From Phycicoccus flavus (GTDB lineage: Bacteria; Actinomycetota; Actinomycetes; Actinomycetales; Dermatophilaceae): a stretch of 64,000 nt of DNA. A program made the translations under genes and the position numbers. How positions within the stretch are numbered: the stretch's first letter is position 1; every line of letters begins with the position of its first letter. The DNA is taken from positions 25,533-89,532 of the forward strand of contig NZ_SAYU02000008.1 in the NCBI RefSeq assembly GCF_004025965.2. The letters are read 5' to 3'. Below, in pieces: positions 1 to 8,491 of this stretch. A model generated the notes under the pieces. It worked only from the letters and a program-made list of their open reading frames with translations. It was not told the origin of the DNA and did not search any database.

Positions 1-295
1 CGTCCTCGACCTCGACCCCGCGCGGGTCAACCCCGAGCTCGTCGACCTGCGGCCGCTGCGGCCGGACGACGAGCTCGCCGTCCACGACCTGCTCGAGCGC
101 CACCAGCGGTGGACCGACTCGGCGGTCGCGGCGCGGCTGCTCGCCGACTGGGGCAGTGCCCGGTCGGCCTTCACCCTGGTCCTCCCACGCCAGTACCAGC
201 GCGTCCTCGACGTGCGGGCCGCGGCGGAGACGGAGGGCCTCGACCCCGACGGCCCCCAGGTGTGGGAGCGGATCATGGAGGCCTCCCGTGGCTGA
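1..295 (+). CDS. gltB: Glutamate synthase large subunit, C-terminal end (partial)
   Basis: This is the last 97 residues of the large subunit of NADPH-dependent glutamate synthase (GOGAT), read in the frame starting at base 2. The large subunit releases ammonia from glutamine and makes glutamate from 2-oxoglutarate, using electrons passed on by GltD. The tail shows the usual GltB ending: an acidic segment, a helix with HQRWTDSAVA, then FTLVLPRQYQRVL close to the stop. The family is normally about 1500 residues, so most of the gene lies left of the window. Its TGA stop at 293-295 overlaps the gltD start by 8 bp, which supports translational coupling. The identification rests on the tail motif and on the gltD neighbour. 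Confidence 0.9.
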   Translation, partial: VLDLDPARVNPELVDLRPLRPDDELAVHDLLERHQRWTDSAVAARLLADWGSARSAFTLVLPRQYQRVLDVRAAAETEGLDPDGPQVWERIMEASRG

Positions 296-1748
296 CCCCC
301 AGGGCTTTCTCAAGACGCGTGAGCGCGAGCTGCCGCGGCGGCGCCCGGTCCCGGTGCGGATCCGGGACTGGAAGGAGGTCTACGAGGACCAGCCGGTCCC
401 CGAGCTCCAGCGCCAGGCCGGCCGCTGCATGGACTGCGGCATCCCCTTCTGCCACAGCGGCTGCCCGCTCGGGAACCTCATCCCCGAGTGGAACGACCTC
501 GCCCGGCGGGGGGAGTGGCGCGAGGCCATCGAGCGCCTCCACGCGACGAACAACTTCCCCGAGTTCACCGGCCGGCTCTGCCCGGCGCCGTGCGAGTCCG
601 CGTGCGTCCTCGGCATCAACCAGCCGCCGGTGACGATCAAGCAGGTCGAGGTCTCGATCATCGACCGCGCCTTCGAGAACGGCCTCGTCCTGCCCGTCTC
701 CCCCGAGCGGTTGTCCGGCAAGACCGTCGCGGTCGTCGGGTCGGGCCCGTCCGGGCTCGCCGCCGCCCAGCAGCTGACCCGCGCCGGCCACACCGTCGCC
801 GTCTACGAGCGGGCCGACCAGCCCGGCGGGCTGCTGCGCTACGGCATCCCCGAGTTCAAGATGGAGAAGTCCGTCCTGGACCGGCGCATCGCGCAGATGA
901 AGTCCGAGGGCACCCGCTTCCGCACGAACGTCCACGTCGGGCACGACCTCACCGGGGCCGACCTGAGGAAGCGGTTCGACGCGGTCGTCGTCGCCGTCGG
1001 GGCCACGGTCCCGCGGGACCTACCGGTGCCGGGGCGCGAGCTCGACGGCGTCATGCAGGCCATGGACTTCCTGCCGCCGGCCAACCGGGTCGCGCTGGGC
1101 CAGACCGTCGAGGGCCAGGTCACGGCGGCCGGCAAGGACGTCGTCGTCATCGGCGGCGGCGACACCGGCGCCGACTGCATCGGCACCGCGCACCGCCAGG
1201 GCGCCCGGTCGGTGACGAGCCTCGAGATCATGCCGCAGCCGCCGCGCGACCGCGCCGACGCCCACCCGTGGCCGACCTTCCCCATGCTCTTCCGCGTCGC
1301 CTCGGCGCACGAGGAGGGCGGCGACCGGGTCTACGCGACGTCGACGAGCGAGGTCGTCGGCGACGAGGACGGCCGGGTGCGGGCGCTGCGTCTGCACGAG
1401 GTCAAGCGCGGCGAGAACGGCTTCGAGAAGGTCGAGGGCTCGGACCGGGAGGTCCCGGCGCAGCTCGTGCTCCTCGCCATGGGCTTCCTCGGCCCGCAGC
1501 CCGAGGGGCTGCTGGAGCAGCTGGGCGTCGAGAAGGACGAGCGCAGCAACGTCGCGCGGGACGGTCAGTTCATGTCCAGCGTCCCGGGCGTCTTCGTCGC
1601 CGGCGACGCCGGGCGCGGCCAGTCCCTCATCGTCTGGGCCATCGCCGAGGGCCGCTCGGTCGCCCATGAGGTAGACGCCTGGCTCATGCACAAGTCCTCC
1701 CGCCTGCCCCGCCCCGTCAACCCCCACGACCGCCCCCTCATGGCCTGA
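288..1748 (+). CDS. gltD: Glutamate synthase small subunit
   Basis: This is the NADPH-oxidising small subunit of glutamate synthase, 486 residues, which is normal for the family. The N-terminal Fe-S region has CMDCGIPFC and later CPAPCESAC cysteine clusters. The FAD site follows as [15 protein letters not shown] near residue 146, and the NADPH site as [11 protein letters not shown] near residue 287. The C-terminal FAD motif is [14 protein letters not shown] chose the GTG at 288 because GGAGG lies at 277-281, 6 bp upstream, and the protein then begins VADPQGFL like its relatives. The open frame extends to base 156 but that part lies inside gltB. It works with GltB in ammonium assimilation. Confidence 0.97.
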   Translation: MADPQGFLKTRERELPRRRPVPVRIRDWKEVYEDQPVPELQRQAGRCMDCGIPFCHSGCPLGNLIPEWNDLARRGEWREAIERLHATNNFPEFTGRLCPAPCESACVLGINQPPVTIKQVEVSIIDRAFENGLVLPVSPERLSGKTVAVVGSGPSGLAAAQQLTRAGHTVAVYERADQPGGLLRYGIPEFKMEKSVLDRRIAQMKSEGTRFRTNVHVGHDLTGADLRKRFDAVVVAVGATVPRDLPVPGRELDGVMQAMDFLPPANRVALGQTVEGQVTAAGKDVVVIGGGDTGADCIGTAHRQGARSVTSLEIMPQPPRDRADAHPWPTFPMLFRVASAHEEGGDRVYATSTSEVVGDEDGRVRALRLHEVKRGENGFEKVEGSDREVPAQLVLLAMGFLGPQPEGLLEQLGVEKDERSNVARDGQFMSSVPGVFVAGDAGRGQSLIVWAIAEGRSVAHEVDAWLMHKSSRLPRPVNPHDRPLMA

Positions 1749-1792
1749 CCCGAGACACCCCCACCACAACCCCACCACCCCGACGGGACGCG

Positions 1793-1879
1793 GACATTTC
1801 GGGGTCACCCCGAAATGTCACCGAGACCCCGGTTACGAAGCGGTGCACCGCGGACATTTCGGGGTCACCCCGAAATGTC
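1793..1879. repeat. Pair of 27-bp palindromes, 60 bp apart (locus A)
   Basis: Two identical perfect palindromes occupy 1793-1819 and 1853-1879. Each has the arm GACATTTCGGGGT, one central base, and the reverse complement arm. Their starts are exactly 60 bp apart. The 33-bp spacer begins ACCGAGACCCCGGTTACG and recurs in related form at the other two loci in this window. The pair lies between gltD and pyk, both on the plus strand. A terminator role is possible because each could form a hairpin, but no T-run follows. Confidence 0.9.
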
Positions 1880-1975
1880 ACCGACCGTCGGGTGGGGCGG
1901 ATGGGGTGGGTGAGGGGTGACCGGGGGGAGGTCTCCGGGCTGTGACCCAGGTCATGGTGGAACCGCTTGCACCGC

Positions 1976-1981
1976 TAGGCT
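1976..1981 (+). promoter_or_regulatory. Predicted -10 hexamer of pyk (leaderless)
   Basis: TAGGCT ends 7 bp before the ATG of pyk at 1989, so transcription would begin at or next to the start codon. No Shine-Dalgarno sequence precedes the ATG. No good -35 box is visible. The same TAnnnT-to-start geometry recurs upstream of several other genes here. Confidence 0.55.
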
Positions 1982-1988
1982 CGCCACC

Positions 1989-3452
1989 ATGCGCCGCGCC
2001 AAGATCGTCTGCACCCTCGGGCCCGCCACGTCGTCCGCGGAGAACCTCCGCGAGCTCGTCAAGGCCGGGATGGACGTCGCCCGCCTCAACCTCAGCCACG
2101 GCACCCACGCCGACCACGAGCAGGTCTACCGCGACGTCCGCGCGGCGGGCGACGCCGTCGGCCGGGCGGTCGGGGTGCTCGTCGACCTCCAGGGCCCGAA
2201 GATCCGCACCGCGCGGTTCGCCGACGGCCCCGTCGAGCTCGTCCGCGGCGCGAACTTCACCATCACCACCCGCGACGTGCCCGGCGACGTCGACGCCGTC
2301 GGGACGACCTACGACGGCCTCCCGGGCGACGTCCACGCCGGCGACCGCATCCTCATCGACGACGGCAAGATCGCCCTCATCGCCACCGACGTCACCGACA
2401 CCGACGTCGTCTGCCAGGTGCTCGAGGGCGGCCCGCTGTCGAACAACAAGGGCATCAACCTCCCCGGCGTCGCCGTGTCCGTGCCGGCCCTGTCCGAGAA
2501 GGACGAGGACGACCTGCGCTGGGCGCTGCGGACCAAGGCCGACATGATCGCGCTGTCCTTCGTCCGCAGCCCCGACGACATTGTCCGGGTGCACGAGATC
2601 ATGGACGAGGAGGGCCTGCGCCTGCCCGTCGTCGCGAAGATCGAGAAGCCGCAGGCGGTCGAGAACCTCGACGAGATCATCCGCGCCTTCGACGGCGTCA
2701 TGGTGGCCCGCGGCGACCTCGGCGTCGAGATGCCGCTCGAGCAGGTGCCGCTGGTCCAGAAGCGCGCCTGCGAGATCGCCCGCCGCCGGGCCAAGCCGGT
2801 CATCGTCGCCACCCAGGTGCTGGAGTCGATGATCGAGAACAGCCGGCCGACCCGCGCCGAGGCCTCCGACGCCGCGAACGCCGTCCTGGACGGCGCCGAC
2901 GCGCTCATGCTTTCCGGCGAGACGAGCGTCGGGAAGAACCCGTTCGCGACGGTGCGGACGATGGCCCGGATCATCGAGAACACCGAGACCCACGGCCTGC
3001 ACCGGATCCGCCCGCTCGGCACCCGCCCGAACTCCAAGGGCGGCGCGGTGACCGCCGCCGCCGCCGAGATCGGCGAGCTGCTCGGGGTGAAGTACCTCAT
3101 CACCTTCACCGAGAGCGGCGAGAGCGCCCGCCGGCTGGCCCGGGTCCGCCCGCGGATCCCCATGCTCGCCTTCACCCCGAACCAGGCGGTGCGCAGCCAG
3201 CTGGCCCTCACCTGGGGGGTCGAGACCTTCCTCGTCGACAAGGTCCGCCACACCGACGAGATGGCCATGCAGGTCGACGAGATGCTCCTCGCCCTCGGCC
3301 GGGTCAAGGAGGGCGACCACGTCATCATCGTCGCCGGCTCCCCGCCCGGGATCCCGGGCTCGACGAACGCCCTGCGCGTCCACAAGATCGGCGACGCGAA
3401 GAACCGCGTCGCGCCCGCCTACGTCGACGCCGCCCGCGAGGGACGAGTCTGA
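1989..3452 (+). CDS. pyk: Pyruvate kinase
   Basis: Pyruvate kinase, 487 residues, transfers phosphate from phosphoenolpyruvate to ADP in the last step of glycolysis in the cytoplasm. The N terminus RRAKIVCTLGPATSS is the family start. The active-site strand VVAKIEKPQAVENLDEII carries the catalytic lysine near residue 219, followed by GVMVARGDLGVEMPLEQVP and the cation-site region. The C-terminal allosteric-domain fold is present in full length. The ATG at 1989 is favoured over the further upstream frame because homologues start at this point and TAGGCT lies 7 bp before it. A tRNA-Leu follows 38 bp downstream. Confidence 0.97.
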   Translation: MRRAKIVCTLGPATSSAENLRELVKAGMDVARLNLSHGTHADHEQVYRDVRAAGDAVGRAVGVLVDLQGPKIRTARFADGPVELVRGANFTITTRDVPGDVDAVGTTYDGLPGDVHAGDRILIDDGKIALIATDVTDTDVVCQVLEGGPLSNNKGINLPGVAVSVPALSEKDEDDLRWALRTKADMIALSFVRSPDDIVRVHEIMDEEGLRLPVVAKIEKPQAVENLDEIIRAFDGVMVARGDLGVEMPLEQVPLVQKRACEIARRRAKPVIVATQVLESMIENSRPTRAEASDAANAVLDGADALMLSGETSVGKNPFATVRTMARIIENTETHGLHRIRPLGTRPNSKGGAVTAAAAEIGELLGVKYLITFTESGESARRLARVRPRIPMLAFTPNQAVRSQLALTWGVETFLVDKVRHTDEMAMQVDEMLLALGRVKEGDHVIIVAGSPPGIPGSTNALRVHKIGDAKNRVAPAYVDAAREGRV

Positions 3453-3490
3453 TCGGGGGGCGCCGGCCTGGATATGCTGGCGCTCCCACC

Positions 3491-3573
3491 GCCGGGGTGG
3501 TGGAACGGCAGACACGGAGCACTCAAAATGCTCTGCCCGCGAGGGCGTGCGGGTTCGAGTCCCGCTCCCGGCA
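3491..3573 (+). tRNA. tRNA-Leu (anticodon CAA)
   Basis: The acceptor arms GCCGGGG and TCCCGGC pair with one G-U. The anticodon stem GAGCA/TGCTC encloses a 7-base loop with CAA at the anticodon position, reading UUG. A long variable arm follows, as in leucine tRNAs, then the T-loop GGTTCGAGTCC. The discriminator is A. The 3' CCA is not encoded: the base after the discriminator is C, followed at once by the ATG of the next gene. A TATGCT hexamer at 3473-3478 is a candidate -10. Confidence 0.95.
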
Positions 3574-3574
3574 C

Positions 3575-4168
3575 ATGACCCAGAGTGCAGCCACCCCCAA
3601 GCGCGTCCTCGTCGCCGAGGACGAGGCGATCATCCGCCTGGACCTCGCGGAGATGCTCCGTGAGGCCGGCTACGACGTCGTCGGCCAGGCCGGCGACGGC
3701 GAGCAGGCCGTCGAGATGGCCCGGTCCCTCGCGCCGGACATCGTCATCATGGACGTGAAGATGCCCGTCATGGACGGCATCACCGCGGCCGAGACCATCG
3801 GCGGGGAGCGCATCTGCCCCGTCGTCATGCTCACCGCCTTCAGCCAGACCGAGCTCGTCGAGCGGGCCCGGGACGCCGGGGTCATGGCCTACGTCGTCAA
3901 GCCGTTCACCGCGAGCGACGTCACGCCGGCGCTGGACATCGCCCTCTCGCGCTGGGCGGAGCTGAAGACCCTCGAGCACGAGGTCGCGGACCTCGGCGAG
4001 CGGCTCGAGACCCGCAAGGCAGTCGACCGGGCCAAGGGGATCCTCATGCAGCGGCTCAAGATCAGCGAGGCCGACGCCTTCCGGTGGATCCAGAAGACGG
4101 CGATGGACCGCCGGATGGGGATGCGCGAGGTCGCCGAGGCCGTCGTCGCGGGCATGGACAAGGCCTGA
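3575..4168 (+). CDS. pdtaR: ANTAR-domain response regulator (PdtaR type)
   Basis: A response regulator of 197 residues whose output is an ANTAR RNA-binding domain, which in characterised members binds paired hairpins and prevents transcription termination. The receiver domain spans about residues 9-122: acidic pocket AEDE, phosphoacceptor Asp60 in VIMDVKMP, and Lys109 in YVVKPF. A linking helix (residues about 125-145) leads to ANTAR with [14 protein letters not shown] and [21 protein letters not shown]. The M. tuberculosis counterpart, Rv1626, pairs with the kinase PdtaS; no kinase is next to it here. The only credible start, ATG 3575, lies one base after the tRNA-Leu discriminator, so no normal ribosome binding site is available. 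Confidence 0.93.
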   Translation: MTQSAATPKRVLVAEDEAIIRLDLAEMLREAGYDVVGQAGDGEQAVEMARSLAPDIVIMDVKMPVMDGITAAETIGGERICPVVMLTAFSQTELVERARDAGVMAYVVKPFTASDVTPALDIALSRWAELKTLEHEVADLGERLETRKAVDRAKGILMQRLKISEADAFRWIQKTAMDRRMGMREVAEAVVAGMDKA

Positions 4169-4302
4169 GCCGCACCACCGTCGGCACCGCGACCGTCGAC
4201 ACCTGAGGGATTCCTCACCCGGAGACTTCCGTCGCGGGTCGCGGAGGGACATAGTGTGCGGTGGTGCCGTTCAGGACGAGCGTGCTGACCCGAGGAGGCT
4301 GC

Positions 4303-4866
4303 GTGGGACGACGACCCGTCGAGGTCTCACCGGTCCGTGACGACCTCACGCCGCTCACCGCGCTGTGGCTGGAGGCGAAGGTCGATGCCGGCACCAGCCG
4401 CGAGGTCTGTGCCCGGGCGCTGTCCGACGGCCGGTTCGCCGCGGCGTTGCGCCGCCCCGGGGTCCAGGCCTACGTCGCGACCCTCGACGGCACCCCGGTC
4501 GGCTACACCATCACGACCGACAACCCGTTCGGGCTGAGCCCGACCCCCGAGATCGCCGTCGAGCAGCTCTTCGTCGTCCCCGACGCGCGCCGGCACGGGG
4601 TGGCCAAGTCGCTGCTCGCCGCCGTCCTCTCCGCCGCCGAGCGCGCGGGGTGCGAGCAGGTGGTCTCCAACGTCCCCACGACGAGCCGTGAGGCGAACCG
4701 CTTCTTCGCCCGGCTCGGCTTCGGATCGGTCGTGACCCGCCGGGTCGTCGCGACGGGGGTGCTGCGGCGCCGGCTGGCCCCGGAGACCGCCGAGACCGGA
4801 CTGGAGCTCACACGGCGGCGGCGCAGCCTGCGCCAGCGGGCGTTCTCGCCCTCCCGGTCGGCCTGA
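4303..4866 (+). CDS. GNAT-family N-acetyltransferase
   Basis: A 187-residue GNAT protein that should transfer an acetyl group from acetyl-CoA to an unknown amine. The core is visible as PEIAVEQLFVVPDARRHGVAKSLLAAVLSAAE, which contains the acetyl-CoA pyrophosphate loop (RRHGVA), followed by ANRFFARLGFGSVVTRRV. The C-terminal 30 residues are arginine-rich and poorly conserved in character. The GTG at 4303 is chosen because AGGAGG lies at 4293-4298, 4 bp upstream; an in-frame GTG at 4261 lacks such a site. It converges on the DUF1501 gene. The substrate cannot be inferred. Confidence 0.8.
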   Translation: MGRRPVEVSPVRDDLTPLTALWLEAKVDAGTSREVCARALSDGRFAAALRRPGVQAYVATLDGTPVGYTITTDNPFGLSPTPEIAVEQLFVVPDARRHGVAKSLLAAVLSAAERAGCEQVVSNVPTTSREANRFFARLGFGSVVTRRVVATGVLRRRLAPETAETGLELTRRRRSLRQRAFSPSRSA

Positions 4867-4884
4867 GGCCGGTCGGGCTCAGGC
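4861..4884. terminator. Hairpin between convergent genes
   Basis: GCCTGAG at 4861-4867 pairs with CTCAGGC at 4878-4884 around a 10-base loop. The stem contains the stop codons of both convergent genes (4864-4866 and 4879-4881). It could end transcription in both directions; no T-run is present. Confidence 0.4.
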
Positions 4885-6180
4885 CCGCACCACCCCGAGC
4901 CGTGCGGACGGCAGTCCCGGCAGCACGGTGGCGGCGGACAGGCCGCAGCGCCGTTCGAGGATCTCGCCGAGGACCGAGCGGTAGTCCGTCGTCGCCTTGA
5001 GGTCGCCGGCCTGGAGCTGGTCGGGCCCGAGCCCCGGCCACGTCCCGTGGACCGTCCCGCCGTTGACGTTGCCGCCGAGGACGAAGGAGACGTTGCCGTA
5101 GCCGTGGTCGAGGCCGCCGGAGCCGTTCTCGGCGACGCGGCGGCCGAACTCGGACAGGGTGACGAGCGTGACCCGGTTCGCGGTCGTCCCGAGGTCGGTC
5201 ATGAACGCGGCCAGGGCCTTGGCCACGCCGCTCAGCTGGTCGCGCATCCAGCCGTTGTCGCTGCGCCCGAGGTCGGCGTGCATGTCCCAGTTGCCCGAGT
5301 CGACGGTGACGGCCCGCAGCCCGACCCCGGCCTTGACGAGGCGGGCGACGTCGCGCAGGGCGTCACCGAGTGCGCCGGAGGGGTAGGACGCGCCGTTCGC
5401 CGGGGCGTAGCCGCTCGCCTTGAGCGCCGCGGTCGTGGCCAGGGCGCCGAGCGCGGACGTGGCCGGCACGGCGTACTGGTCCGGCGCGCCGGCGTGCAGC
5501 GCCCGCAGCGCCGTCGTCCAGCGTGTCGTCTCCGCGGCGTCCCACGGGCCCGAGAGCTGGAAGGAGTCGACCGAGCGCAGCGCGAGCTCGGGCGTCGGGC
5601 CGATGAAGGAGCGCGGCGCGCTCGTGGCGCCGATCGAGGTCCCCGCGAAGGTCCCGGGGGTGGTGCTCGCCCCGACCATCCGGTCCAGCCAGCCGGTGCG
5701 GATCGAGGAGCCGGGGGCGGCCCGCTCCATCTCCTCCATGTCCTGGAAGTGCGAGCGGGTGGGGTTCGGCTGCCCGACGGCGTTGACGACGGCCAGCTTC
5801 CCCGCCTGGTAGAGCGCGTGCAGCGGCGCCAGGGCCGGGTGGAGGCCGAAACGGCTGTCCAGCGGCAGCGTGGCCGCCTTCGGGACGGCGATGTTCGGGC
5901 GGGCGGTGTAGTAGGCCTGCTCGGTGACCGGGACGACGGCCGACAGCCCGTCGAACCCGCCGCGGAAGGACAGCACGACGAGGGTGTCGCCGGTGTAGCC
6001 GGGGTCGCCGAAGGTGAGGGCCGTCGTCGCCTCCGCGCTCGGGGCGAGCGCGGCACCGGCGGCGAGGACCCCGAGGCCGGTGCTCGCGCCGAGCACGCCG
6101 CGGCGGGTGAGCCGCAGGCCGGCGTCGGCGTACTCGGGGCAGCCGCACTCCCGGGTGGGCGTCGTCGTGGGGTCGGTCAT
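4879..6180 (-). CDS. DUF1501 family secreted protein
   Basis: A 433-residue protein of the DUF1501 family, whose members have a sulfatase/alkaline-phosphatase-like fold and unknown activity. The N terminus RLTRRGVLGASTGLGVLAAGAALAP looks like a Tat signal. Family features follow: LVVLSFRGGFDGLSAVVPV, NAVGQPNPTRSHFQDMEEME, GNWDMHADLG, and TLVTLSEFGRRVAENGSGGLDHGYGN near the C terminus. It starts 7 bp after the stop of the DUF1800 gene, with GAGG upstream of ATG 6180, so the two form an operon. This DUF1800-DUF1501 pairing is common in bacteria and suggests joint export or cofactor handling, but the function is unknown. Confidence 0.9.
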   Translation of the reverse strand: MTDPTTTPTRECGCPEYADAGLRLTRRGVLGASTGLGVLAAGAALAPSAEATTALTFGDPGYTGDTLVVLSFRGGFDGLSAVVPVTEQAYYTARPNIAVPKAATLPLDSRFGLHPALAPLHALYQAGKLAVVNAVGQPNPTRSHFQDMEEMERAAPGSSIRTGWLDRMVGASTTPGTFAGTSIGATSAPRSFIGPTPELALRSVDSFQLSGPWDAAETTRWTTALRALHAGAPDQYAVPATSALGALATTAALKASGYAPANGASYPSGALGDALRDVARLVKAGVGLRAVTVDSGNWDMHADLGRSDNGWMRDQLSGVAKALAAFMTDLGTTANRVTLVTLSEFGRRVAENGSGGLDHGYGNVSFVLGGNVNGGTVHGTWPGLGPDQLQAGDLKATTDYRSVLGEILERRCGLSAATVLPGLPSARLGVVRA

Positions 6181-6187
6181 CGGGTCC

Positions 6188-7897
6188 TCATCGGGTCGCG
6201 AACTCGGGGCTGTCCAGGACGAGCGCAACGACGTACGGCAGGCGCCAGCCGAGGACGGCGTCGGTGGAGCGCACGGCGGCCTCGGGGGTCTTGTCGAGGA
6301 AGGCGCACACGGCGTCGCGCTTGGCCGTCGGCAGTGGCGCGAGCAGCAGCCGCGTCGCGAGGGCGTCGACGAGCGCACCGTAGGTCGAGGGCACGACCGC
6401 CGGCAGCAGCCCGCGCAGGGCCGGGTAGGCCACCCGGGGGGTCGAGGACGTCGCCTCCCAGCCCTGTCCCATGTGCCAGTTCCAGGCGGCGAGGGTCGTC
6501 CCGGCGCCGGCCCAGGCGCCCGCGACGTCGGGGAAGCCGTTCGGGGCCGGCCAGCCCATCGGCTGCTGCCCGGCGACCTTGGCGTTCCACACGAGGTCAC
6601 CGAGCCAGGAGGTCGTCGCCGGGCCCGGACGGACCCCGAGGACGCGGGCCGTCGACACCATGTTCTCCAGCGGGCGCTTGACCTTCTGCCCCACGCTGCC
6701 CCCGAACTCGCTCGAGAGCAGGAGGGTGCGCACCACCGGGGCGATCCGGGTGTCGTTGGCCAGGTAGACCTGCGCCAGCCGGTCGACGAGGGCGCTCGGC
6801 GGGTCGTCGGAGACGAAGCGGACCGCGAGCTTGCGGGCGATCGTCGCCGCGGTCCGCGGGTGCCGGGCCAAGTGGACGAGGTAGGAGTCGGCGACCTTCT
6901 CGCCGAAGGCCGAGGCGTTGGGGTCCGACCAGTCCATGACCGACAGCGGCCCGGTGTGGTGGCGGATGTGCCGGTAGTAGTACTCGCCGCTCTCGCGGTC
7001 GGTCGACAGGCCGGTGAGCACGAGCGCGGAGCGGCGGACGTCGGACTCGGGGTAGGCGCCCGGCCCGACGGTGTGCAGCTCGAGCAGCTCGCGGCCGAAG
7101 TTCTCGTTGGGGGAGCGCTTGGTCGAGCTGCCGTTGTCCAGCTGGTTGAGCATCGCCGGGTGCTTGGCCGCCGCCACGAGCATGTCGGCGTAGCGGCCGA
7201 GGGCGTGGGCGCGGACCACGTCGACGTGGAAGCGGTGGACGGCGTCCCAGGCGTCGCCCCACGGCGCCGTGACGACGAGGTGGTTGGTCCAGAAGTCGAC
7301 GAGCACCTCGAGCAGCTGCCGCTTGGACCACAGCGCCCGGGCGAGGTAGGCCTGGATGACGTCGGTGCCGAGGTCGCCGGTCGAGCTCGGGTAGTAGGTG
7401 TCGTGGACCTCCCACGTCGCGAGCCGCAGGCGCGGCCACGTCGACGCCACGAGGTCGGTCGTCGCGGCGTCCGGCACCGAGGCGGGGTTCAGCTGGGCGT
7501 CCACCCACGCGACCCGGCCGACGGCCGAGATCTCGGCGACGAGCTCGGGGGTCGCCCCCCAGCTGGCCCGCCGGGCCAGGTGCACGACGGCGTCCTCGCT
7601 GCCGAGGGCGGGCGCCTCCCTCGTCAGCCACCACGGCCGGATCGTCGACCGGCGCCGCGGGTAGGCGGTGTCGACGGTGCGGCTCGGGGGCGCGACCGTC
7701 GGCACCGGGTCGGCGGTGGGTGCCGTGAGGCGCGGCGGCAGCGGCTCGGGGACGCCGGCCCGGGCCGCCCGGGCCGCACGCGCCGCCCGACGGGCCTTCG
7801 CGGGGGAGGCGTCCGCCTCGGCCGGGGCGGACACGGCGGCCGAGAGGGTCGCGAGGAGCGACGCGCGCCGCGGGAGGTCCATGGGTGCCACGGCCAC
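6188..7897 (-). CDS. DUF1800 family protein
   Basis: A 569-residue DUF1800 protein. After a low-complexity Ala/Arg/Pro N-terminal stretch it has the family core: HLARRASWGATPEL, VDFWTNHLVV, NENFGRELLELHTVG, FGEKVADSYLVHLARHP and ARKLAVRFVSDDPP. The start is uncertain: GTG 7897 has GGGAG 4 bp upstream, and ATG 7882 gives a protein beginning MDLPRRASLLATL, which could be a short export signal. It is the first gene of a two-gene operon with the DUF1501 protein. Function is unknown; co-occurrence of these two families in secreted gene pairs is established. Confidence 0.88.
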   Translation of the reverse strand: MAVAPMDLPRRASLLATLSAAVSAPAEADASPAKARRAARAARAARAGVPEPLPPRLTAPTADPVPTVAPPSRTVDTAYPRRRSTIRPWWLTREAPALGSEDAVVHLARRASWGATPELVAEISAVGRVAWVDAQLNPASVPDAATTDLVASTWPRLRLATWEVHDTYYPSSTGDLGTDVIQAYLARALWSKRQLLEVLVDFWTNHLVVTAPWGDAWDAVHRFHVDVVRAHALGRYADMLVAAAKHPAMLNQLDNGSSTKRSPNENFGRELLELHTVGPGAYPESDVRRSALVLTGLSTDRESGEYYYRHIRHHTGPLSVMDWSDPNASAFGEKVADSYLVHLARHPRTAATIARKLAVRFVSDDPPSALVDRLAQVYLANDTRIAPVVRTLLLSSEFGGSVGQKVKRPLENMVSTARVLGVRPGPATTSWLGDLVWNAKVAGQQPMGWPAPNGFPDVAGAWAGAGTTLAAWNWHMGQGWEATSSTPRVAYPALRGLLPAVVPSTYGALVDALATRLLLAPLPTAKRDAVCAFLDKTPEAAVRSTDAVLGWRLPYVVALVLDSPEFATR

Positions 7898-8040
7898 GAT
7901 GCTCCCGGCGGCCGGCGGCGCGGACCTCGCCCGTTCGGCCCGCCCGTCCTCCACCGAAGGGGCGCGGACCGGCGTTCTTGACCTGCGCTTGACCCGCGCC
8001 CGACCGGGACCTGACGCTCAGGAGGCCGCGGCTTGACCCG

Positions 8041-8472
8041 TCACCCGCCGGGCGGGGCGTCGCGCACGAGACAGGTGATCCGCGCGGTGCACACCCGCCG
8101 GCCCTCCTCGTCGGTGACGACGACCTCGTGGGCGACCACCGTGCGCCCGACGCTGATGGGGACGGCGGTCCCGGTGACGACGCCGGAGCGGGCGGCGCGG
8201 TGGTGGGTGGCGTTGATGTCCAGCCCGACGACGATCCGGCCCTCGCCGGCGTGCAGGGCCGAGCCGATCGAGCCCAGCGTCTCGGCGAGGACGACCGAGG
8301 CCCCGCCGTGCAGCAGGCCGTAGGGCTGGGTGTTGCCGGCCACCGGCATCGTGCCGACGACGCGCTCGAGCCCCGCCTCGACCACCTCGATGCCCATCCG
8401 GTGCATGAGCGAGTCGGGGTTCATCGCCATCATCCGCTCGAGCGCCGTCGTGGGGTCCGGGGTGTCGGTCAT
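8041..8472 (-). CDS. PaaI-type hotdog thioesterase
   Basis: A 143-residue single-domain hotdog protein of the PaaI/4HBT group, expected to hydrolyse acyl- or aryl-CoA thioesters. The diagnostic stretch is GNTQPYGLLHGGASVVLAETLGSIGS, containing the HGG of the active-site helix, followed by VGLDINATHHRAARSGVVTGTA and the edge strand VCTARITCLVRD. The ATG at 8472 lies 19 bp from the divergent polA GTG, so the two genes share a promoter region. The physiological substrate is not evident. Confidence 0.88.
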   Translation of the reverse strand: MTDTPDPTTALERMMAMNPDSLMHRMGIEVVEAGLERVVGTMPVAGNTQPYGLLHGGASVVLAETLGSIGSALHAGEGRIVVGLDINATHHRAARSGVVTGTAVPISVGRTVVAHEVVVTDEEGRRVCTARITCLVRDAPPGG

Positions 8473-8478
8473 GGTCGT

Positions 8479-8484
8479 TAGGCT
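8479..8484 (+). promoter_or_regulatory. Predicted -10 hexamer of polA (leaderless)
   Basis: TAGGCT is followed by 7 bp and the GTG of polA at 8492. This is the same hexamer and spacing as at pyk. No ribosome binding site is visible before the GTG. Confidence 0.5.
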
Positions 8485-8491
8485 GCCACGC

